12,046 bases of DNA from Conidiobolus incongruus B7586 (taxonomy: Eukaryota; Entomophthoromycota; Entomophthoromycetes; Entomophthorales; Conidiobolaceae): positions 1 through 12,046 of the forward strand of contig JNEM01009025.1 in assembly GCA_000697335.1 (NCBI GenBank). The letters are read 5' to 3'. Position 1 is the stretch's first letter; the number at the start of each line of letters is the position of its first letter. The notes below the pieces were generated by a model. It worked only from the letters and a program-made list of their open reading frames with translations, did no database searches and had not been told where the DNA came from. This document shows, piece by piece, positions 1 to 8,954 of the stretch. Position numbers and translations under genes: made by a program.

Positions 1-41
1 TTAATTAAATTTTATTTATTTATTATCTTAAATTTGAAATA

Positions 42-57
42 ATGGGAAATTTTTTAA
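42..57 (+). repeat. Left terminal inverted repeat of transposon copy A
   Basis: The sequence ATGGGAAATTTTTTAA pairs with the reverse complement of 1303-1315, with one extra A in the A-run. The match also runs outward through the flanking AATA, so the inner limit of the TA duplication is slightly ambiguous. The corresponding end of copy B begins at 10718 as ATGGTAAATTTTTTAATTTC, which supports this as the true element border. Confidence 0.75.
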
Positions 58-263
58 TTTCTGATTTTTCAAACATATTATTAGTTTGAAATAACTAAAT
101 ATATCAAAAATTAATAGAAAATTATATATTTTTAAAATATATATATATATATTTAATAATTTTTTTAATTAAAAAATTAACTTTTTGAAATTAGTTATTT
201 AATTTAATTATATTTAAACCAAATAATAATTATCAAAAGTTTTTTTTTATTATTAGTAAAACT

Positions 264-1240
264 TAATTATAAACCCTCTAAAATTATTTAAAATTTACAA
301 ATAGCTTTTGGTAATAAAGTATTATTTAAATTAACAATTTATTGCTAGGTAAATTATTTTAAAGTTAAAAGAGAAACTATTTAAAACTTGTTAAAATCTA
401 AAAAGCTAACTTTAACTATTATTTTTTTAATTGTTAATAAAGTGAATAAATATATTAAAAAACACCTTTTATTTTAGTTAAAGAATTATCTAAGCACTTT
501 AATATTAGTTTTATAAGTATTTTATATATATTAAAGTTTAAACTTAAATTAATAAATAAAAATATAAAATAAATACCTTATAGTTTAACTAAAGCTTAAA
601 AAAAAGCTAGAGTAGTTATTGTTAAATAAAACTTACTAAAATATTATTAGAAGCTTAAATTTTTATAACAAATAATTATAATTGATGAATTTTAGATTTA
701 TATATATAATCTTTTATTAAGACATAAACTAAAATGTTAAATTAAATTAAATTAACCTCTTTTATAAATCCCTTTAAATAAATATTTTAATAATAAGTGA
801 ATGTTAGTTATTATAATAGATTATAATAATATTTATTATTTTTATTTAGTTTTTGAAGGAAAATTAATTAATAGTAAATTTTATATTGTTTTTTAAATAA
901 AAGTATTTTTAATTGGTGTTTTTAATATAATTTAAGAAAATTTATTATTTTATATAATAATTATAAAATATATAGATTTAAAGTTGTAAAAAATTTTCTA
1001 ATTAAAAATAACTAGAAAAAACTACTATATCTAGTATACTCTTTAGATTATAACCTATATGATTATAATTATTTTAGGTAATTAAAAAACCAGCTTGTAA
1101 GAAAGAAAATTTCTACAAAAAAATTTAATTAGTTTGTGAAATATCAAATTTTAATCTTTAATAAAAAGAACTATTTTTTAAGTATTAAATCTTTGTTAAA
1201 AGTATAACAAAAAGTTATTAATAATAAAAGAAACTATTAA
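264..1240 (+). pseudogene. Tc1/mariner-type DDE transposase remnant
   Basis: This is the decayed coding region of copy A. Short collinear blocks match the Tc1/mariner transposase order. I-I-I-D-E-F (the first catalytic aspartate, 'DES' motif) is at 675-692. In the same frame, M-L-V-I-I-I-D-Y-N from 801 corresponds to the 'MvWGxisynG' strand, and E-G-K-L-I-N-S-K-F-Y corresponds to the 'GxmNSxkYxxiL' block. In another frame, Y-S-L-D-Y-N-L at 1037-1057 corresponds to 'YSPDxNP', with both prolines read as leucine (CCN to CTN). V-I-N-N-K-R-N-Y near 1210-1236 is the usual C-terminal 'VIxxkGgyTkY'. The N-terminal helix-turn-helix part cannot be read with confidence, so the start is approximate. Many stops sit where CAA, CAG or CGA codons would turn into TAA, TAG or TGA by a C-to-T change. 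No functional protein is expected. Confidence 0.65.
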
Positions 1241-1302
1241 ATTTATATTATATATTTATTTTGATATATTATATATTAAAATATTTATTTATTTTGAATT
1301 GC

Positions 1303-1315
1303 AAAAAATTCCCAT
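1303..1315 (-). repeat. Right terminal inverted repeat of transposon copy A
   Basis: AAAAAATTCCCAT is the inverted counterpart of the left end at 42-55 and is followed by TA at 1316-1317. Similarity to the left end becomes weak after about 13-20 bases, so the visible inverted repeat is short. Confidence 0.72.
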
Positions 1316-3188
1316 TATTAAAAAAACAGAGTAATAATAAATATTAATCATCCAAGTTCATGATTTTAATTTATTTAATATATGCTATATAATCAAATTA
1401 CAAGAATATTATGTTAATATAATTATTGGGATATTATTTAATTATATTTATAATGCTTAAAATATTTGATCTATTAATTCCATCATATTATATATATTTA
1501 TTATTAAGTAGTTTTTATGGTAGCAGTTGCAAATTTGGTTGAATTTTAGGATTCAATTGAAATACAAACATTAAATACAGTTGAAGCATAAATTAAGCTT
1601 TTTCTATTTGATCAAAAGAATTAAGGTAGCCACCATATAAATGAACATTTTCTCAATCAATTATTTGCTAAATATTGTAAAAAATAATTAGTTTATGATC
1701 TCATTCAGATTAAAATACATATTTCAAATCCTTGACGTGACTTTTGAAACTGATATTTCAAATTAGATATTGATTGTAAATTCATTGAGAATATTACATA
1801 TTGTACATTATATGTTTCCAAATGACATTAGTTTAATCTTTAATACGAGAAAGATAAAAAGTCATAACATAATATAATAATATAATGAAAATACAGATAT
1901 TTTAAAGATTTCAATTATTAGCATTTTAAAATTTTGTTAATAATAGGTATGAATTTGAAGTTTAATCATTTCAATTAACTAAATGGCTTACTTTTTATTA
2001 AATTTGGCAATAGTATTGATTAGTATTGAGTGACTTCCATATAATATTTATATACTTCCTTGACCTTTATATAAACTTTAATTAAATATAACTGTATTTT
2101 TTATAATATTCATGTTCAATCAAATTCCAAATTTTGATCAATATATAAAAATACAGACTTCAAATCAAATAATGTTAAAATCGTAATTATTAGTTTTTTG
2201 TTATATTGAAAACTCTGTGCTTAATTATATTATAGGTATGAATTTATTAATAGCATTATTTATCAAATAATTTTGAATTATAATAAATAATATAATTTTT
2301 ATTTTTTATATCTAATATTATGAATGTTATTTTTAGATTAAATAAGTTATAAATACCAATTTTGATTAATTTTAAAATAATTGTAATAATAAAATAAAAA
2401 TTTAATTAATATTTTTCAAATTGTAATAGTTGAATAAGATCTAAAATAGTGAATGTTTTTAATAATAATATAATAATATTCCTTGATCTAGTAATAATAA
2501 ATTGATATAATCTAATTTTGTAATTATGATATTATATATACCTAAGAATGTCGTATTAATTAAATTTTAAAATAAAAACATTATTCAATATCACATTTAA
2601 ATGATCGATAGACTTAATATTCTATAATTGGATAATACATTAAAAAGAAATGTCACTGATTGGTTAGAAAATTTACTACAATTTAGTATTTTCATAATCA
2701 TAAATAATTGATTACATAATTATGATAGATATAAAATAACATATATATTCAATCAGAATATATCCAAATTCTAATTCCGAAAAACATGTAAAATAAAACA
2801 GTGTTATATTGTTAATTAGTCTAATCTATTTTATACCATTACACTATTTGTCTCAGAATTGAAAACATATGATTGAACATTAATATTTATATAACTAATA
2901 AATATATAAAAAATAAAATATTAAAAGAGTTGATGTTATTAAATAGAAAGTTTAATGAATAATTATTATAGGTTTGATATATTTACTAGAATATTTAATA
3001 AGTTATAAATTTGAAGATATTTATCAAGTATTAATAATTATTAAAAATACTTTGAAATAAAAGTCACAATTCATTAAATTATTCAAGTCCCATAAAGAAC
3101 AGAATGGACAATTATTTATAAACTCAATCAATCTTAAAATAAATGACGAAATAATAATTAATTATAAATTTTTTATTTATTATTTATC
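1316..3188. other. AT-rich intergenic spacer upstream of CAND1
   Basis: This stretch of about 1.9 kb has no open gene on either strand. It is dominated by A/T with scattered TTGAA/TTCAA words. I see no tRNA-like T-loop, no terminal inverted repeats and no array. A part near 1510-1760 is less AT-rich and resembles degraded coding sequence. The CAND1 promoter must lie in the 3' part of this spacer, but no specific element can be assigned, since TATA-like strings occur throughout by chance. Confidence 0.6.
1517..1735 (+). pseudogene. Possible degraded coding island of unknown origin
   Basis: Read on the + strand from ATG 1517, the frame gives a varied amino-acid composition (short runs such as M-V-A-V-A-N-L-V-E-F and G-S-H-H-I-N-E-H-F), unlike the N/K/I/Y/F-rich translations of the surrounding DNA. 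The frame is interrupted several times. Local GC is visibly higher than in the flanks. I do not recognise the family and see no start-to-stop gene. It could equally be a chance GC-richer patch or part of the regulatory region. Confidence 0.2.
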
Positions 3189-6100
3189 ATGAATATTCAA
3201 GATCCTAATGTTGTATTATCTAATTTATTGCCAAAAGTGATATAGTCATTTAATGTAATTAAATTGATTTTAATTAATTATGTTAACAGTTAGACGAATT
3301 GGACGTTGACTTCCGTTTTATGGGTCTTACGGATATTCAAACTTATTTGAATCAACCTATAGCTATAATCCCTCGCCAGTGGGAAGATTCACTATTTAAT
3401 GCAGTAGCCAAATTAACAACGGATGAAAACCTTGAAATTGTCAATTTAGCTTTAAAGACGTAGGTTATTTTGTGATATTATGATATATCTATAAATTTAT
3501 AAATTTTGTTAGTTTAGCTTTAGTTTTAACTAAGTTAAGGCCTAATTATTCAGAAAAAGCTATCGTAAAACTTCTCTCACTTATAAATGAAGGGGATGAC
3601 CGTTTGGTAGATGCTGCTACAACTGGTAAACATTATTATCAAAGTTAGGATTTCAGTCTATTAAATTTTTAATAGGGTTTACCTATATTTTACCAATAAT
3701 ACCACATTGTCCCGTTGATTTAAGACATAAAATCGTTAAAAATTTGACCACTTCACTTGTAAATAGTCTTAGTCAAAAGGTAAATATCAATATTATGTCA
3801 TAATTTCAACCAAACTAAAGTTATCTTATTTTACAGCCTTCTGAAAATCAAACTCAATACTATCTAGAAATACTTTTAGAAGTATTGAAAGTTCTGGGGC
3901 CTCTAGTATTCGCTAGCCAACAAGAAAGCTCTACAATTGATTCCGAAATGCAAACAAAAACATTAAATGCTATTATTCCTCTTCTTCAATCTGACAAATC
4001 CATTTTAAGAAGAAAATCTGTAAATATATTGAACAGTCTCATCCCTTTACTCGACGACCACCATTATAATTATTTAGTAGAACATTTGAAGCATCAATTA
4101 AGCCACTCTGCGAATTTGACTGTTCCTTCATCTCTAACTGAAAATAGACATAGTGAGCATATTAGAACTATCCTTCAAGCTTTGACTACTTTTGCTAAAC
4201 TTTCTGGCGAAAAATTCGGCCAACATGTTTCTGAAATTATTTCCAACTTATTTTCACTGGTTGAATCTGGAGTTGATGAAGTCAAAGAAGCTGCTTTACA
4301 GTGCATTGAATACATTGTACTTAAATGTAGCAATAATATTCAATCATACATGCAAGAAATTTTTACCATTATCCTCAAGTATCTCAAATATGATCCTAAT
4401 TACGCTGATGATGACGAGGACGATGTAATGGAAACTGATGAAGATCAAGATGATGATTTCCTCAATGATGACGAAGACGGAGTCTATTCCGATGATGAAG
4501 ATCTCTCATGGAAAGTACGCAGAGCTAGTGCCAAAGTATTTGTTTCTCTCTTTGCTACTCAGTCACAATTATTGTTTAAATTCTATGAAGAATTGGCACC
4601 TTTGCTCATTAAGAGATTTTCTGAAAGAGAAGAAAACGTAAGAGTTGTAATTATACAAGCTTATATTACCTTATTGCATCATACCAGAGAAATTGTTCGT
4701 AATGTCCATATTGACCAAAACCAAATGACACCTCTTGAATCTGACACAATTATTTCATCCTATATCACTAAGCGTAGAAAAGTTGACACTCCTCCAGTCT
4801 TTGAAAGTTTCGAAAATCAAGATTCAATTGGTTATAATTGTCAAAAGAGTTTGGTCGAAAGTTTGCCCCGTCTTATTCCCGCTGTCATCAAGCAACTCAA
4901 TGGAAAGTCAATTGAAACTCACCAAAGTATTTTCCAACTTATTGATGAACTCACTCTCGTTATTCCTGGCCATTTAATTCCTTATCTTGATTCATTTGCC
5001 CCTTACATTCAACGTTCACTTGACTCTCAGGGTACTAAACTTGTTGGATTCAGCTTTAATCCCAACCAAATGAGCACTACCCTTCAATCTACCGTTTTAA
5101 TCTTTGTAAAGGATTTGATCAAAACCCATGATGTTGCTGCCTTTGATACTCATTTATCGTGGTTAACCGATGTTATTATTACTGGATTAGATGATGCTTG
5201 TCGCTCCAAGGCCAATGAACAGGGTTATCGTACTTGTGAACAATACTTCAAATCTTTGAGAACTGATGAAATTCCCGCGGTTTTAGGTCTCGATGTTCAC
5301 TTTACTAAGGTATATAAGAAATTAATTGAAATTATCCAACATACCATTCAAACCTCCGATACAGTTGGAAGAAATAAGGCATTGACATGTCTCGGAACTC
5401 AGTTAAACCACTCTGCCGATTTATTAGGTAATGAGATCTCCAACTTGGGTCCACTTTTGCAAAATCTTCTCACTGAACAATCCTCTCCCATCTTCCCATT
5501 AAAAACTTTATTCTTACTTCTTCAATGTCCATTTGTTGAATGGAACTCCATCTCTGGAAATCACCCACTTACTCAAATCGCTATCAACTTGCTTCCTATC
5601 CTGCTTCCCTTCCTTCAAAAATCATTTCAACTTAAATTGACTGCCTTAATGTCGATCCATGAGATCGTCTCCAAACTCGATAGATTCATTACTCCTCAAG
5701 TTTTCGAATCTGTCTTGGCCAATTTACACGGTTTAATTAACGATTCTGATCTTCAGATCCTCTCTATGGCTGTAGATACTTTGACTGAATCCATTAAGGA
5801 AGAGTTAAATTCCAACATTCGCATTAATAATTTGAATCTAATCACATCGCCTTTCTACTTTGCTTCTTATTCAGAACTTCTAAAGAGCCCTGTTCTCCAA
5901 GGCATCACACTCAATAAGGTGGCTAATTTCTTCCAACAATTGGTCATTGCTGCTGACAGTTGTGACAATCCTCAAGTTAGCCAAAACTTACTTCAAGTCG
6001 TTCAGGAACCTATCCGTCAGTATAACGCTACTAACACATTAGAATTATCCAAATCTGCCTATACTACTCTTGCTAAAGTCACCGCTGGTCTCACCTTGAC

Positions 6101-7388
6101 ATCCAATGAAAGAGTTCAGGCGTTTATTCCTGATCTTGCTAGGATAATTCAGAATGAAGGCTACAACGATAAACATCTTCAACTTTCTTTATTGATTGTT
6201 GGTGAAATTGGAAAGTTATATGATTTATCTGGCTTTGAACACATCTTCACATCTTGTCTCGAACATTTAAGAAATGCTAATGCTCCTGAAGATATTAAGC
6301 TTGCTTCTGCTTTCGCCCTTGGTGGTATCACTGTCTCTAAGTTGGACTTCTTCTTACCTAAATTCCTCAACGAACTTAGGTCCAATCAACAAAATCGTAA
6401 CTTGTTACTACTTGCTCTCAAGGAAGTCACTGCTCAATTTGCTAACGTTTATCAAACCCTTGACCCCAATGTACGCGCTGAGTATGGAACTGAATTCTGG
6501 GCACTTCTTTCTGCAAATGAAGATACAAGGGTCGCTGAACAAGAAGAGGCCACTCGCAACATTGTTTCTGAAGCTCTTAGCCACGTTCTTTCTACTGATC
6601 CTGCCACATTCCTACCTAAGCTTCAACAAAGTATTAGTGATGAATCTTTCGCCGCTAAATCCACTCTTATTGCTGCCTTAAAATACACTTTAACTCATTT
6701 TGCTTCCCTTGAAATCCCCTCCAATAGTGCTTTGGAACTTCTTTTGGTTGCTACACTTCAGAAATTCTTACCTCATCTTAACTCCAGTAATCTTGATATC
6801 TCTAAGGTTACAATCATAACTTTCAATGCATCAATTCATCATCAACCTAAACTCTTATCTACTTTATTATCTGACCTTATTCCCAAGCTTTTGGATTTAT
6901 CTAAACCTCGTCCTGAGCTCGTACGTGTTGTTGATATGGGTCCATTTAAGGTGAATGTTGACGATGGTCTTGAAGTTCGTAAATCTACCTACGAATGCTG
7001 GCACACTCTTCTCAATGTGATTCCAGACCGATTTGACACCAAACCAGTGCTCTTGCAAGCTATCCAAGGCTTAAGTGACATGAACGAAATCAGGCAACTG
7101 GCCATCACAGTACTTCTCAAACTCAGTCAAATCATGCCCACTATAGTCGCATCCCACCTTGACGACATCGTCGATCCCCTCATCCAGACACTCAACATCA
7201 AGCTTAAGGACAACGCCATCAAGCAGGATCGCGAAAAACACCAAGACATGATCATTAGCATTCTGAGACTGTTGAAGGGACTAGAACCTCTCCTAGCACT
7301 TAATCTCAGTCCCAAATTTCAGAATTTCTTCACCAACTATACTCAACACCCGGGCTTAAGGGAATTGTACATGGAGTTGGGGCATTAG
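3189..7388 (+). CDS. CAND1: CAND1/TIP120, cullin-associated NEDD8-dissociated protein (5 exons)
   Basis: CAND1 binds unneddylated cullin-RBX1 cores and acts as an exchange factor for substrate receptors such as SKP1/F-box pairs, in nucleus and cytosol. The gene model is join(3189-3236, 3290-3459, 3513-3625, 3676-3779, 3837-7388), coding for 1328 residues; human CAND1 has 1230. The N-terminus matches the family: N-V-V-L-S-N-L-L-P-K, then D-V-D-F-R-F-M-G (human 'DKDFRFMA'), and later 'KYDPNYADDDEDD' (human 'TYDPNYNYDDED'). An acidic loop (about residues 335-368) is followed by the hallmark L-S-W-K-V-R-R-A at about 368-375. The rest is HEAT repeats. The C-terminal TIP120 domain contains V-D-M-G-P-F-K and V-D-D-G-L-E-V-R-K at about 1177-1195. 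ATG 3189 is chosen because it gives the family N-terminus and an open path through all splices. ATG 3885 is internal (Met162). A basic K-R-R-K-V-D at about 457-462 may be a nuclear localisation signal. Confidence 0.93.
3237..3289 (+). other. CAND1 intron 1 (53 nt, phase 0)
   Basis: The donor is GTGATA and the acceptor TTAACAG. Removing it joins L-L-P-K to L-D-E-L-D-V-D-F-R-F-M, which restores the CAND1 N-terminal alignment; the unspliced frame meets TAG within three codons. The donor is weaker than those of the other three introns. Confidence 0.8.
3460..3512 (+). other. CAND1 intron 2 (53 nt, phase 2)
   Basis: The donor is GTAGGT and the acceptor TTTGTTAG. Of four nearby AG dinucleotides (ending 3512, 3517, 3523 and 3534), only 3512 keeps the frame. 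It gives N-L-A-L-K-T followed by L-A-L-V-L-T-K-L, matching human 'NLAVKCLGPLVSKV'. Confidence 0.82.
3626..3675 (+). other. CAND1 intron 3 (50 nt, phase 1)
   Basis: The donor is GTAAAC and the acceptor TTTTTAATAG. Splicing joins D-A-A-T-T to G-F-T-Y-I-L-P-I-I-P, aligning with the human 'SSIGLKTVIGELPP' segment. It is the shortest of the four introns. Confidence 0.82.
3780..3836 (+). other. CAND1 intron 4 (57 nt, phase 0)
   Basis: The donor is GTAAAT, and the acceptor TTATTTTACAG has the clearest pyrimidine tract of the four. An ACTAAAG string about 20 nt before the acceptor is a plausible branch site. Splicing joins N-S-L-S-Q-K to P-S-E-N-Q-T-Q and enters the long open exon 48 nt before its first internal ATG. 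Confidence 0.85.
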
Positions 7389-8954
7389 TTTAATATTTGC
7401 ACTATTTGAATTATTACAGTAGTTAAAAAATTTATGATTAAAATCTATTTTTATTATTAAATTTTAATGTGATTTATTTAGAACTATATTGAATTGTTTA
7501 TTAACAATTATAATTTTTAATTGTTTTGATAAGGCTATAAAGCATTAAATATTTTGTTTAGGATTTGGATTAAATTTGAAATAAAATTGATATTATTTTA
7601 TATTAATGAATTTACAAAATTTAATAATATATATATATATATATTTAATAGTATTTTTTATAATTAAGTTTTTGAATTTTCAGTATGAATATATTCATTA
7701 TTCATCTCACTGAATATCTTAAATAATATATAACTAAACTTTTATGAATTGATGTTATATAGGAATTTTCAATATTAGATTTTATTTGATTAATAAAAAT
7801 AATTATTATTTAAATTATCAATTTGATTTTTTATATAAATATTTAAAATTTAGAAAAAATTATTTATTGGAATTTATTACTAATTATATCATAAATTTTA
7901 TTATAATTTCATTGAAAATTTAATTTTAGAAAAAAATTTAAATAAGAATAATATATTTTTAAACTTTTCAGATATCAAAATAATAAATTTTCAAAAATTC
8001 TAATAAATAGTATAAATCCCTTAGTATATATATATACATAACGATTATATTGAATATATTTATAAATATTTAAAAATTCCAGTAAAATTAGTTGAAGAAA
8101 AATTATTACCCTATATATTTCTCTTAAAACTAGACTAATTTTAGAATTTCAGTATTGAATTGTATTGATGTATTATGAAAATTTTTATATTTCGAAAAAA
8201 AGCATATACATCTACTTAATTAATTTAAATATATAAATCATATATTGATTATAGGTTTCGATAAATTTAAAATTGATTTCAAGTAATTTTTTTGAGGAAG
8301 ATCAAATTTTGAAATATTAAAATAATTTTTAAGTTTTTTTGAAATTGAAATAAATTCAATATTTGTTATATATCTAATTATTTGATTCATACATAATTTT
8401 AAAAATAATTTTGGACAGCAATCTGATTAGTTATACTATTAAATTCAATAACCAAGCTGATATATTTTATTTGAAATTCATGCCAAAGTAAATATAAACA
8501 TATGTTTTGATTAGAATAAACAGCCAATTATTTTGTTCAATATTCATTAAAGAATAATATTAAGTTCTACGACATTAGTAAATTTCATAAGTTTAAACCT
8601 TATTAGCAAGCTTTTAATGTCTCATGGATTACATTTATCAGTAAACTTTTACATAGTTATAATATATTTATCATCAATGTGATTCTGTATTCTCTATTTT
8701 AGTTATATTTAATAATCAGAATTATTTCATAATTTAATGTTTAAGGAGTATTTGAAAAAATATACTTTATGAATAAGTTGCAAATTTGAAATTAAAAATA
8801 GTTTTAAAATGCCATTTTTAAAATAAAAATCAAATCCCATAAATGAAAATTCTAGCAACACCATTATATATTTTTTGAAACAATCAGAAATTCCCAATCA
8901 ATTTCTTATTACTAATCATTTCAGAATTATTCAATTAGTACAAATTAAATTTTA
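7389..8954. other. AT-rich intergenic spacer between CAND1 and MGS1
   Basis: This is about 1.57 kb with no supportable ORF, RNA gene or element ends. It contains the CAND1 3' UTR and the MGS1 promoter, neither of which can be bounded from sequence. An AATAAA at 7580-7585 could serve polyadenylation but is expected by chance at this composition. I found no convincing stretch shared with the flanking transposon copies. A TTACTAAT followed by TTTCAG at 8909-8924 resembles a branch site and acceptor just upstream of the MGS1 start. Confidence 0.6.
7627..7644. repeat. (AT)9 microsatellite
   Basis: This is a perfect AT dinucleotide run of 18 bases in the spacer after CAND1. A similar (AT)8 run lies inside transposon copy A at 137-152. 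Both are ordinary for this base composition. Confidence 0.9.

Larger units (their letters stand above)
42..1315 (+). mobile_element. Degenerate Tc1/mariner-type DNA transposon, copy A (full length, inactive)
   Basis: The ends are inverted repeats. The left end reads ATGGGAAATTTTTT and the reverse complement of the right end reads ATGGGAATTTTTT. TA dinucleotides lie just outside at 40-41 and 1316-1317, as expected for the TA target-site duplication of the IS630-Tc1-mariner superfamily. The span of about 1.27 kb is the usual size for a one-gene Tc1-like element. Inside, on the + strand, are remnants of a DDE transposase: I-D-E at 681-689, an M-L-V-I-I-I-D-Y-N segment from 801, a degraded 'SPDxNPIE' region at 1019-1078, and a C-terminal 'VINNKRNY'-like tail near 1210-1240. 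Several in-frame stops and at least one frame change show that it is dead. A related copy lies at 10718-12046 in the same orientation. Superfamily assignment is by motif recognition, and the exact family is not known. Confidence 0.82.

Noticed and set aside
137-152. AT dinucleotide runs as functional origin or attachment signals
   Set aside because: They are simple microsatellites common in DNA of this composition, and no further motif supports a function.
2690-2735. Hairpin-like ATCATAA...AATTATGAT in the upstream spacer
   Set aside because: The arms are short and purely AT-rich, so such pairings are expected by chance at this composition.
1316-3188. Search for tRNA, rRNA, snRNA or CRISPR-like arrays in the spacers
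   Set aside because: No tRNA T-loop or cloverleaf, no regularly spaced repeats and no GC-richer structured RNA block was seen here or in 7389-8954.
4192-4977. Three small plus-strand frames (4192-4428, 4438-4641, 4735-4977)
   Set aside because: All are alternate-frame shadows of CAND1, including a Met/Ile-rich reading of its acidic loop.
6274-6681. 135-residue open frame on the plus strand
   Set aside because: It overlaps CAND1 in another frame, and its Leu/Ser-rich translation is what the HEAT-repeat codons give out of frame.
7127-7315. Short minus-strand frames inside CAND1 (6179-6385, 7127-7315)
   Set aside because: They are antisense shadows of the C-terminal HEAT/TIP120 region.
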